From NCBI GenBank assembly GCA_013397435.1, contig VZRG01000005.1:581508-645507 (forward strand): DNA of 64,000 bases. Direction: 5' to 3'. This DNA comes from Erythrocercus mccallii (Eukaryota > Chordata > Aves > Passeriformes > Dicruridae). The notes under the pieces are model-generated. The model had not been told where the DNA came from and made no database searches. It worked only from the letters and a program-made list of their open reading frames with translations. Of the stretch, positions 51,263 through 61,992 are shown one piece after another (the first letter of the stretch is position 1; every line of letters begins with the position of its first letter). The position numbers and the translations under genes were made by a program.

Positions 51263-53248
51263 TTGTATCTAGCAGATCACTTTTAAAGGTCTTGGAAGAA
51301 ATTCAGAGAAATCAAAATCCTCTTGAGGTGTGTTCTGGTTTTCTTGATTGAAAGAACTGTGAGGGAATAGACTTTGAACCTTATTGTCTGTGCTCATCTT
51401 TTGAGTTTACTCATGTTTTCACATGCCATTCTTATACAAATTGAAAATGCTGCCAAGAGATGAGTTGGTGCTTCTGCAGAAACAGTCTAGGAAGCTTTGT
51501 TACTGTGCAGAGGGGTTAGAAAACTCAGACTCTTTTACATCTGTTTATTTTCTCTTGTATGTCTAGGGAAAGACCTGACTATGTAGAGAAGCACCCAAAA
51601 GAAACTCTGTCTTCCAGGTCTTCATTGGCCAGATGGAGATAGGCAATAGTCATGGCTGGATTCTGCAAGAGCAGTAAATGCCCTACAGACTTGGGAAGAA
51701 AATTGGAACTCAAGTTCCTTGACTGCAGCCTTTCTAAAATACATGAGGTGTCTGTGTTGCCTTTTATTCACGTTTATTCATCTTTTATTCACTTTTCTGT
51801 TCCACCTGTCTATGGATGAGAAATACAACTTACGTTCTGGTGCTGTTCCTCACCAAGGAAGCAAACCAAAGGCAGGAGAGTTGCTGTTACTTTGATCTCA
51901 TTTTTTTTCCTGTATTTCCCTTACTGCTCTGCTTTCTCTTCAACTGTGATGATTTTCTTTTGCTTAATAGGAGATTTTCTGTTCACTCGGCTCCGAAATC
52001 CCATCAACAGACTAAAAGTTGGTGGCATCCTTTCTATAATTGGCTAGTAAGAACTCTCCAGCTCACAAAAATTATTCCTTCCTACAGTAGGGTGTAGAGA
52101 GAACAGTGTTTTCCTAATGTGAGCTGTAAAGTGGTATTTGAACAATTTATTTATATTTACTTTGTCTTATTTTATTTTTCTCAATTGGGAGCGAAGAGAA
52201 CTGTGTTGTAATTGGGCACTTAGATGAATCTAGCAGCTGGAAAACACTCCATTCTGAGTGAAATGGATAGTGTGTGTTCACAATTGCTTAAGTAACACAT
52301 GTTTTAATGTAGGACTGTGTCTTGTACTCATTTGTTCATATAAAATATGAACTATGATAGGAAAAGTCAACATATTGGTGTTAATAGGGAATCTTTCCAA
52401 GACCTCCCTTTCAAGTGGATAAGAGTACAAATCTGGGATAGCCAGAGGTGACTACAAACAAATTGGCTAGTCCATTAGCATAGCTGTCCAGCTGCATCCT
52501 AGGCTCTGAGGCCACTCCAAAACCACAAGCCCGACCGCTTCAGAAGCCTGCCAAGGAGCCAGCTGCTGCTAATAAAGCAGACTCTACAACTTGGCATCTG
52601 GGGCCTGTGGTTCCCATCCAAAAGGAATTGTATGTGAAAAATATTTGAAATTTGTCTTTTTAAGTAGTGTTTTGCTTTGGAAGGAAAATACTTTAGACTA
52701 AGCTTGCAACTAATGAAAAACTACCTAAGAGTACTTGGTTGCCATAGAGAGATAAATACTGTTCTTGTGTAAGGAGGTTGGATGTTGGAAGGAGGAGTGC
52801 TGTTCATTTAGTATCCCAGAGGCTTCTGGTTCAGCATTTCTAGGTTGCTTAGAAAGACCAAGGTGTGTCTCATTATTCATGCTTAGCTGTGTGCAGTTTC
52901 ACAGGACACTTTGTTTCAGAGATTTGAACTGGAGGGTTTAAGCAGAAGGGTGCATTCCTGAGAATGGATAAGAATTAGCACATTAATTTTTTCGCTTTTA
53001 AATGATGAAAAAGGAGAAATTTCATTCATTTTTCAAAGATGAAAACAAATCTTATTAGCTATCCATGCTAAATTAATAAGCTGCTTGGAATGATCTACAA
53101 ACCAGTTCATTCCCCACACACTCTCCACTGAATAATGAAGCATGAGAATTGAAAAATGAGCTGGTTGCATTGGTTATGTGAAAAATCAATGGCAAAACCA
53201 GTTCTGAATTCCAGCTCTCTTTTGAAGTAAAACATTTAGATTTTGCTG
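51263..53248. other. Intronic stretch, unique DNA
   Basis: Unique AT-rich sequence with a TTTATTCA-type direct repeat around 51762-51795. No gene signal. Confidence 0.5.
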
Positions 53249-53760
53249 GTTTTGTTTGGTTTTTTGTTTTGTTTAATTTTTTTTCTAGAGGTGTAGGTCC
53301 TGTGCTTGGTTGTGGTAGCAGAACCTCTTTTCCAGATTTCTACAGCTGATGTCAGGGTATTTCGAACCAGTCTTGACAGCGGTGCTCCTTCTGACTCTCA
53401 AGGCAGCTTTGCCCCCAGCTGTGGAGGGATCCAACATCAGAGCAAGGCACAAATTTCCTGCTACCAGGTGTGCAGGTGGCTCCCCAGACAATGCCCTTCT
53501 TTGGCATAGTCCAGGATCCTGTACCAAGTGGTCCATATCTGGGATCATCATTAGGTTGCCAGTCATTTCTTTCACTCCAGTTATTACTTGGGTATTACCA
53601 AACCAGATCTTTTGCTCATTTAGAGGCAAAGCACATACGTCTGCCATCAGTCATCCACTCAGCAGCTCAGGAAACAAGAATTGGAAGCTTTCTTCTGACC
53701 TGAAGCTTTTCGTCTGGCAACCAGCCAGAAGATGTCATCAGCCTCAGTAGAGGCAATTTT
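53249..53760 (-). pseudogene. Possible minus-strand retrocopy with decayed A-rich tail, parent unknown
   Basis: On the minus strand the sequence from about 53760 down to 53288 is clearly GC-richer than its surroundings and ends in an A-rich tract of about 38 bases (the complement of the T/G-rich run 53249-53286). One minus frame (53647-53285, 120 codons) is open. A second minus frame is rich in Trp, Cys and Gly and contains the protein-like segment YGPLGTGSWTMPKKGIVWG, but it is broken by stops at both ends. The combination of a GC-rich body, frame breaks and terminal A-rich tail suggests a processed pseudogene or other retroposed transcript. I do not recognise the parent gene. A GC-rich unique region next to an unrelated T/G-rich tract remains possible. 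Confidence 0.35.
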
Positions 53761-56639
53761 GTAATCTTTCTGCAGATGGTATTCTGGGGTATTGGATATG
53801 CATGGAAATTACTGTGGGCTGCTGTGGCTGAGATTTATTAGTGAAGAGGGTTTGGAGTGTAGCAGTGTTTGCTGGGCTGAGAAGATCAGCATTGCCCAAA
53901 GTGGAGTGTGGCTGCCTCTCTGCCCACCCTTAAAGCATCTCCAAGGCTACTGCTGAGAACTCAGGAATCCATGTGTGCCTGTTGTCTGAGCAGCTCTTTC
54001 TTGAGGGACAGCCTCTTGTATGGCCTCATTCTCTGTATATCGAGGACTTTTTTTACCATTTTTAAAAGCTGTGGCCTCAAAATTGATGTAAATGTAATTC
54101 GTATTCACTTCTCCATCCCCTTTCAGTTAGTTGAGAGGGATAAAATGTTTTAAGCTTAAATTAGAATTAGGCCCCCAGTGTTTTCCTCTGTGTGAGGATA
54201 AAGATCTTATAATAGAATGAAAACAGGTCTTTATATTTCAAAGGTGAATTTCCATTTTTTTTTCTTTTTCTTGCTTATTAGGTTGGTGTGAGAATAGGAT
54301 ATTTACTCATTATCCCCTGCTAAAACATATATAATAATAACAACAACAATTAAAGTAGATAGCACTTCATTGGCTTATGGAAAGATCTTTCACTACTTTA
54401 TGTCATTTATGTGTGTTCAGTGTGCCTGGTAGTCTGGGTGTAAGTTAAAGCAGTAAGAATGTAACCTCAGCCTCTGTTTGTCTTTTTGTTTAACCTTAGC
54501 AATGCTCAAAATGTGCAAGATTACCATGGGATATTTCCTGAGCTCTTGATATATTAAACCCCAACATATTATACGCAGTCATACCTGCTTCTTCCCTGGC
54601 CCTGCAATGCACAGAGATTTAAATATGCTTTCAGACAGGACATTATAATATGTAGATGCCCATGTATTTAATACAGGTTGATGTTGCCTGCAGCATTATC
54701 CAGCTGGGCCATGGCCATGGCATGCAGCTGATTTGCAAGATGTGTCCCCAGTGTTGTGGCTCATTGAGCTGGTTGCCTGTACTGGTACTCAAGGCTGCTG
54801 CTTCAGCTCTCTATTTCTGGGAATGACATTGAACCTCGAGTGGGTGGGGATTACCCAGTCATAAAATGTGTGTGCAGAGAAATATGATCCGTATGCATTA
54901 AGTGCTTTTGATTGTCAGCAGAAGTATCTGTGCAGAGACTTGGGGAAGGGAGCTCATTGCCCTTTCTCTTTTACTGGAGATGAGAGTGAATGTCATTACT
55001 TGATGGCATGGTGATCACACTAAAACCCAGTATTTTTTCTTTTAATGTCTCCTACTTGAGTCACATTACAACCTGGTGAGATTGCAGAGGAATTCTGATG
55101 TCTTGACACTTGGTGCTATGTTTCCTCTCTCCTGGTTTAAGTGGGAGAAACTGGGAAGAAGGAAGGAGGAGGCCAGGAGAAAAGGCATCAGTGCAAATGT
55201 GGTGTTTCATTTCATTGACATGTCCGATCATCACCTGTCATTGATGCTCCCCTTATATTCTCCAACTTTTTTTTTCCTTCCTCTAAAAAAGGGACTAAAT
55301 AAAGGGACTTTTTTGAAAGAGTTTAGAGCTACTTATTTAGAAACATCCATCTACCAAGACTGATTTAGTGTGTGCATTATAAGCATTAAAGTAGAGCCCA
55401 TGACATTAAAGGGGCAGTTGATTAGCATGATCAGAATTACTCACAGACTTAAATATTTTCTCTGTTCAAGGCCTAAATGCAGAACAAGCATATTAGAAGT
55501 CACTAAAGTGTCATTGCTGCTATAATGAAAATTGCAGATGTTTTGCTTTTATTAGTCTGTTAGCATAGCATGGTTAACTTAGCATTGGTCCAACATTTAC
55601 CTGCTGTTTTCACTACATATGAAGCTGGCAGAATGTGCTGATTGAGTTGTGGAAATGGGATTTTCTCCCTCTCAGCAGGCAGTTACATTCCTGGAGCTCT
55701 GACTCCAGTTCCCCTGGCTGCCCGTCTGGATCCTCAGGATCCTCCAGTTCCTGCAAGTTCTTCCCTAGATTTCAGCTTTTCTGCACAGGTCACAGTGGTC
55801 ACAGGATGGCCTCCTCCTTTATTCCTTTGCTCTCCTGGCAAGCACCCTGTGCTGTGAGTAAATACTCCAGTGGTCAGAGAGCCAGGGATGGTTGCAGCAA
55901 TTGAAATTCCCCATTGTTGCCTCAGATCAGAGATGTTTAGGTAATTTTTCTAGAATGTGGGTGTCTTTTTTCACAGCATGTGTTTACCAATGAGTTAGCA
56001 GAGAATACTGTTTTTCCTTGTGAGAATACCTCCCTTCTTAAGCAATATTTCTCAGTTGCTGTGTGTGGTTTGTGGTTGTTCAGAAGTGGGTACGATTTTG
56101 AGAGCAGAAGGTCTTGGCCTGATCGTCTTTTCCAAACCCTCCTTCTCTATTGTGAAAGACATCCGTAACAACAGAGTGTCTTCAGACTGCTTTGGAACTT
56201 TTTTCTTCTCTCAGACTAGCCAACCCTCTGCCACCTGACTGTGTGTGTACCGGATGCTCCTCATGTTTAGAAAAGACTAACTTGGCTTCTGGCACCAACT
56301 TCTGTACCTTTGGCTCAATATTCTTATTTATGTTTTAGTGTACTCTTAGAGCAGATTGTGTTTAATTTCTTTCTTTAATGCTAGCTACTCCTTAAGTATG
56401 TCATTTCAGAGCTTTGTTTTTTGATCTAGCTACTTTAATTCCAAACTAAAAAGTATAGTAGAATAATGCATTTCATAGCTATGGCTGAACCCAAAATGTT
56501 GGTTGGTTCTGTTTTGCATTTTGAAAGGCATTGCATGCTGGGAGTGGGCAGTTGGAAGTGGTCGGGGAGGGTAATACAAGCATAGCATAGTTCTGGATTT
56601 ACCTAGGTAAAGCACAATCTTATGCCATGTTATTTTGCC
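53761..56639. other. Intronic stretch before the RBMS3 exon
   Basis: It contains a compound ATA/ACA microsatellite (54329-54350) and otherwise unique DNA. Open frames around 55635-55904 overlap one another in composition-biased sequence and show no domain. Confidence 0.5.
54329..54350 (+). repeat. Compound (ATA)n(ACA)n microsatellite
   Basis: About three ATA units followed by about three ACA units. A similar ACA run lies at 61250-61266. Confidence 0.8.
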
Positions 56640-56681
56640 TTTTCCAGTAACAGCCTTTTTATTTTGCTCTGTTTCCAGCAG
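56640..56681 (+). promoter_or_regulatory. RBMS3: 3' splice site of the RBMS3 exon, tandem NAGNAG acceptor
   Basis: A pyrimidine-rich tract (about 56654-56676) ends in CAGCAG, so two AGs three bases apart (56678 and 56681) could serve as acceptor. Use of the first includes a Gln codon at the exon start; use of the second removes it without a frame change. The family's known protein has Gln at this point, which favours the first. A possible branch-point adenine sits in GTAAC at 56650, 28 bases before the first acceptor. A decoy AG at 56647 follows a good pyrimidine stretch but precedes the likely branch point; its use would shift the frame. Confidence 0.85.
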
Positions 56682-56848
56682 TCCTATGCACCAGCTCCCC
56701 ACCCCATGGCTCCTCCCAGCCCCAGCACAAACAGCAGCAACAACAGCAGCAACAACAGCAGTGGAGAGCAGTTGAGTAAAACCAACCTGTACATCCGAGG
56801 CCTTCCACCCGGCACCACCGACCAGGACCTTATCAAGCTGTGCCAGCC
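56679..56848 (+). CDS. RBMS3: RBMS3 internal coding exon (linker and start of RRM1), partial gene
   Basis: RBMS3 is a member of the MSSP/RBMS family of proteins that bind single-stranded DNA and RNA through two RRM domains; it is known as a mostly cytoplasmic binder of AU-rich RNA. The exon is 170 bp, begins in phase 0 at CAG and ends after two bases of a codon (CC), which gives proline whatever base follows. Residues 1-17 are a Pro/Ala/Ser-rich linker, 18-28 are an Asn/Ser repeat, and from about residue 33 RRM1 begins with the RNP2 strand NLYIRGL (residues 36-42), then a loop and the first helix (TTDQDLIKLCQ). RNP1 and the rest of RRM1 must lie in the next exon, outside the window. From memory of the family, the segments QSYAPAPHPM, SSGEQLSKTN and LPPGTTDQDLIKLCQ match RBMS3; RBMS1 has different residues in the linker and after LPP. 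Consensus splice sites flank it. No first exon or third exon is visible here. Certainty is high for the family and good for the paralogue. Confidence 0.95.
56730..56762 (+). repeat. RBMS3: In-frame Asn/Ser codon repeat in the RBMS3 exon
   Basis: A 12-base unit, AAC AGC AGC AAC, is repeated about 2.75 times and encodes NSSNNSSNNSS. The codons are almost all pure AAC/AGC, with one final AGT, so the tract behaves like a trinucleotide-type microsatellite within coding sequence. As I recall it, the human protein has an extra serine here, so length variation between species is plausible. The opposite strand reads as a leucine run, which is only a shadow. Confidence 0.85.
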
Positions 56849-56854
56849 GTAAGT
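56849..56854 (+). promoter_or_regulatory. RBMS3: 5' splice site (GTAAGT donor) of the RBMS3 exon
   Basis: The intron starts with the full consensus GTAAGT directly after CC. In the exon's reading frame the first donor base completes CCG and the next three bases are TAA, so retention of this intron ends translation within one codon of the exon boundary. Confidence 0.93.
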
Positions 56855-57673
56855 GCCCTTCAAATACTCAGTGTCTTTCTGCAGGAAGATGTCAGAGCTG
56901 GCCTTCCTGCTTACGCTTGTGTGGCCATTAAAAGGCATCAGAAGCCTCCTGCACTTGAAGGTTGACTGTTTTTCCTTTGGTTTGAACAGCTAATTAATGC
57001 CTGCTAAAAACCCTTCAGGTAATGGGTTTAGGGGAAGAGAGGTGAGGGCCTTCACATTGACTTGTGTTTGCTCTAGTCTGGTTGATTTCTTATGTTAAAA
57101 GGAGAATTTGCATGGGAGGAAAACATCCCTAATGACAGGTTTTATAGTTATAATGATCTGTGAATCACAACCCAGTGCACAACACAACATGGGTGTTCCT
57201 CCCTCAATCATTTATCACATTTTATGATTGCTGTGTCACAGTTGCTGGGCTCAAAGACTGAGAAGTATGAAACCCACTGAAGGTGGCCTTATAGGCATAT
57301 AATTAATATCTAATTAACTAGAGTGCCGCTGAAAAATGGTGCTGTAGAAAGTGGCACCTTCTACCTCCCTGTTTATCTTGAGAGTCACATTTGCAGACTG
57401 TACTGATAAAAATTGGTTTTATTGTGTTTTATTTGTGCTGAAACCAAAGAAGTGGCGTAAAAGAGCTCTTTGCTCCTCATTCATCATCAAAAGAACTACT
57501 TCCTAAAACTCTTCTACCCTTCTTCTCTTGACTAAATGTAGTGGGTAATATGAAATGACAACCTGATTGGATTTCCAAAATCTGGATTATTATTGTTGCC
57601 ATGTGGGAGGGCAATAATCCAGTTTAAGATTCCAGCCAGAGATCACCATGGTGGAATCAAGCGTAACACTTTC

Positions 57674-57686
57674 TTTTTTTTTTTTT
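57674..57686 (+). repeat. T13 homopolymer
   Basis: Thirteen consecutive T after TTC in the downstream intron. Confidence 0.9.
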
Positions 57687-58298
57687 GCCTTGAAATAAGC
57701 ACAAGGAGAAATTTGAAAACTAAAAATCCACTCTTTTTATGATGCATAACTGCAGTGCTTCTGCTATAGAGTCATCTATGCCAAAAGACAGTATCATCTC
57801 TGTATTTTGTCATCAAAACTCAGCCTTTCAAATAGGTATCATCAATAAATGAAATTTGGTAACACAAGGAACAGTCTGGGGCTGATCTGCAGACCTCAAT
57901 CCAAATGACTGTTGTTTTGAAGCTTGCAATAGGAATAACAATTTAATGGGTTTTTACAGTTTTATGACATTCTACCTTTCCTGATTTTGATCAAAAATTC
58001 TGAAGGGCTTCCCTGAGTACACTTCAGGTGAGTATGACTGGCCAAGACTGGAGCTAGCAGTCTTACTGAAGTGATATCTGGACTTGAGTAAAATTATGTG
58101 AGCTTGAAACTCTTCCCTGTGACTTTCTGCTATTAAAGCTTCTGTGGTAGAACTGACTCACTGTTGTTCACAGGAGAATAGTATGCCAGTGATGTTTCAT
58201 ATTTCATGCAAGCTGAAATGTGAGTGTACTTGTCTGACATTTCTACAAACTACATTCACTGACACTTTCCACGTGACAGTCACAGATAATCCCAGTTC

Positions 58299-58335
58299 AA
58301 GGGCCAGATCCTCAGTAGGTGTAAACTGACTGTAG
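58299..58335 (+). repeat. Possible single arm of an old palindromic repeat
   Basis: AAGGGCCAGATCCTCAGTAG and GTGTAAACTGACT match wording I know from an old palindromic amniote repeat ('gggccagatcctcagctggtgtaaat'). The opposite arm is not visible within about 150 bp on either side, so only half or less of the element would remain. Confidence 0.4.
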
Positions 58336-59129
58336 TCTGCTGATGTTCAAAAAGTTGTTTTGCAATACGTCTTCTTGCATTCTGACCCTTCTCTAGTTCA
58401 CATAAATGCTCTCAGCTGATCAGGACTGAACTAACTATTCCTAAAGGAGCCTCACAGCTTTGGTGCTTACGTGCTGCTGTCGTGGTGTGAGGCTGTGGTG
58501 TGAGCAGTGATACTTGAATCATGAAGTTCAGACAGTGTGTCCCTACCCCTTGTCTGTGTATAGGAAGTACACATCAAGGATCTGAGATCTTCCTTTTAGC
58601 ATTCTGGCAAAATTTTTAATGTGCTCCACTAAACTTAATCTTGATATAAGATTGGAGGGCTTTGTCTCCCTGTCATGGGGTTCCTGTGTGAACGGATGTT
58701 CTTAGAAAAATGCTGACACTCATTTTGCTGATTTTTCTATCCTTTGGCTGAATGTTAGTGAGGAAAAACAAGATAGTTCTTCTGACTTATTTTTCAGAAA
58801 ATTAAAAGATTTTATCAAAGCAGAAGAGAAAGACAACGTAGGGAAACTGAAACATTTAAAAATACAAGAATTTGTACTGGCAGCTGTGGTGGTGCATTCT
58901 CCTCTGCCTCCTTTCCAGGCTGCAGTGTGATCTAAGAAATGCTTAAATCTGACTTTTGCTCATACCCTTTTCAGTGATTTTTTTAAGCAATCTCAGACAC
59001 TCTTGCTCATGACAGCAGTGTGTAGATTTTGAGTAATGTATTGCAAGATATTTTCTTTACCTTTTCAGGTGGTTACACCATAGAGGTAGATAAAGGTCCA
59101 AAGCCCTTATCTCTTCACGTGTCCTCACT

Positions 59130-59191
59130 CCCAAAAAACCCCTCAAATGCTACTCTTCTCCCCAAAAATCCCACTAAAACCAAACCAAACA
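59130..59191 (+). repeat. A/C-rich low-complexity tract
   Basis: Alternating C3-C5 and A4-A6 blocks with a short pyrimidine interruption. Confidence 0.75.
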
Positions 59192-61432
59192 GTCTGCTGC
59201 TATATGAACAAGAGGGATTTTTCTCCTCAGAAATGTTGTCCTCTATAGAGCTCTCTTTTAGCTTGCATGTCTGGGGCTTCACCAGTCATTAAAATCTTTG
59301 TGTGAACCGGTATTTACAAATGATCAGAAGGTTCCTAGGCTTTCTGCACATCCTAATATTAGCATAATTTGCTGCAAGATGTGAATTGAAAACCTTAATT
59401 CCAATCCATGAACCATATTATTATTTCGTAGTACAATATTTTTGGAGAGCTGTATTTAAGGGAAGTATTCACCAAAGCTGGCTTATGTCCAGCACACTGG
59501 TTCCCATAGGCTAGCTGCCAGTGCCTAAAATGAGCCCTTCTGAACCCATTTCCTCTGCTCTAGCACAGGACAAGGCTGCTAGCAGTGCAACTATCATTTC
59601 TAATGTCTCACGTTTGGCAGGCTGAGGAATGATGTTCTAAACCCAGAATATTTCTCTTTCAGAACTACGGGAAATGCTGGAAACACTTATGCTTATGTAC
59701 ATTATCATATCCCATCCCATTTACACTTTTGATCGCATAAGGAGGCCACCCTTCAAGTCATGTGCAAAGTTTTTCATTTAATTGCATTTTGTGAAGTGGG
59801 TTAAGGAATAGAAAGCCTTTAATCAGAATTGTTTGATAAATCCTGCCTGTTTTGATGAATCTTGCCTGTTTTTCTGTCTTTCTGCTGTGTGTTTTTGTTG
59901 GTGTGCATTGCACACTAAACAGAAAACAGCAGACTGGGGTACCATTGATGCTTGAAGTGCAGAGTCCATTACACGTGATGTGAGACATTTCTGACAAATG
60001 TTCTGACACTATCAAACCTTTTTATCAATTTGAGAGTAACCTTGTCACAGTAATCTGTCAAACTGTTCATATAACTAAAGGAAAACAAGTCATCATAGGC
60101 TGTACAGTAGCTGAGTAAATGAAAAAAAAATTGCTACTGGAAGATTTTTCTTTTTGTGTGGTTCAGTAGTTGGTTTAACATGTGTCCAGCAGAATTTCAT
60201 CAAATTCACTTTTGCAGCAGGGAGCTGTTAGTTTGCACTGTATCATTTGGGACTCTATACTATAACTCTTTCAGAAGTTATATCAAAAAAGATTAAAAGT
60301 GTTAAGGCAAGCAAGAATCTGTTGTTCTTGTGTGTATGCATCATCTTCTGGATTTTCATAAACACTGAGTAGAGGAACTTCCAAAAATGGACCTTGGTCT
60401 CTCTTAACCTTTTCTGAGGTTCTTGAAAAAAGAGGCTATATCTGTTATTGTATTGATCATCTGAACTTATTAGTCTAAAATTTAAATACTTGCATATTTC
60501 ATAAAGGTAATAGTAAGTATCACGTAGTTATTTCTTGGAGGTATACACTCTCTGCTGATTCAGTGGTATACACCATTGTATGTGTATCTATCCAGTCAAA
60601 ATATGCTTTTCGTCAAAAGGCAAAGATAATCAACCTTAAAATGTAACATTATAGACAAGGAAATTTGTATGGTGTGTCATTGTACAAGCAAAATATAAAT
60701 TATTATCTTTGAAATATTCATAATCTGTCGCTTTAATTTTCATGCATTGTCTTATATTTCACCCAGAAGAATTCCTAGATCTTCTTAAAAACATACACAT
60801 ATGAATTAGTGCCTTATTATTATACTAGACACTAGACACTATCCTATTCTTCCTAACTGCATCCTGGTGAAGATAAGTTGAAAGAAATCTCACACAGACT
60901 AAACATATGAGCTTTATGATTTTAAAATACTGAATTTAAAGAAGTCAGTCTGCTTCTCAAGATTTTGGTATTTCTGTTTGTTCTTACATTTTTCCACCAA
61001 AGAATATTTAGGCCCCAAATTTTTTAAAAGATAAAAAGAGTATTTTATATCTCTTCCTTCCTTCCCCCCCCCAAGTAATTTTGAAAAGTTGGCTTAAAAC
61101 TCCAAAATTTGGCTACGACCTAAGCCGCCTGCATTGCAAAGTTAAGACATTGCCATGTATTCAAAAGATAATCTCTGTCCATCTTGATCCAGTCAACTTG
61201 ACTTCTTCGTGTTCCAGGATAAAATTAAAGGGCCAATATAATTAATTAAAATAACAACAACAACAAGAAAAATATCTAAACCTAAAGAGAGTAAGTCTGT
61301 ATGCTGCTCAGGCTAACTCTTGAGGAAGATGGGACAGAATTCTCTGAGGTTTTCCAGGTATGGGGCATAATGATTTCCATGAGTGTTGCTTTCTTTAACT
61401 TCTAGACTGATACTTTTGAGCAGATTATTCAG

Positions 61433-61484
61433 TGTTTTGGGTTAGTGGGGTTGGTTGTTTTATTTGCTTTGGTTTTTTTTCAAT
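61433..61484 (+). repeat. T/G-rich low-complexity tract
   Basis: Made of T-runs and G2-G4 blocks; it is the opposite-strand counterpart of the A/C-rich tracts elsewhere in the window. Confidence 0.7.
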
Positions 61485-61963
61485 TTCTCTGTTGTCTGAA
61501 GGTATCATGATTGACTCCTTGACAATTCATCAAGTTTGAGATTTTAGCCTCTCGTTTAATTTTGAGTGTCCTTGGTGTTGTCTTGTGGAACGTCTGAATA
61601 AATATTCTGGCTGTCACTGTTTAGGTTCTACTAAAGGCTTAGTCCCAAGGCTAATGTGACCGAGGTTATCAACTGAAAAACCACACATTAATTTACTTAA
61701 ATTCTAGATGTTTTTTGAAATTAACTGTGTGCATTCCTGTGTGCCCTCACAGAAAAAGGTTGAGTTCACTGAGTTTTCGTAGGGGTTCAAGGTGCCTTTC
61801 AGGATAGCTTGTCTTGTTAATAACTGCAACAAGTAGATAATTTCCATTAGACCAAGCCTTATAGCAAGTTCATGATAGTCATTTCTTCAATGTGTTAAGG
61901 CAACAAGCATTATACATTCCTGACTATTTTTATTTTCCTTTTATTTTGTTTAAATAACAATAC

Positions 61964-61992
61964 AATATTATATTATATTATAATATATTATA
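61964..61992. repeat. Imperfect (TATTA)n AT-rich repeat
   Basis: Several TATTA/TATAT units in tandem, flanked by other A/T-only sequence. Confidence 0.8.

Larger units (their letters stand above)
1..56678 (+). other. RBMS3: Intron upstream of the RBMS3 exon (5' end outside the window)
   Basis: This whole segment lacks any exon I can recognise and ends at a good acceptor, so it is read as the large intron between the first coding exon and the RRM1-start exon. RBMS3 is known to have very long introns. I looked for the N-terminal exon of the family (Met-Gly-Lys start, Tyr/Pro/Gln-rich) and did not see it. An alternative promoter or a nested noncoding gene in the segment cannot be excluded from sequence alone. 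Confidence 0.75.

Noticed and set aside
56684..56938. Minus-strand frame with a run of ten leucines opposite the RBMS3 exon
   Set aside because: The leucine run is simply the antisense of the AAC/AGC codon repeat in the real exon.
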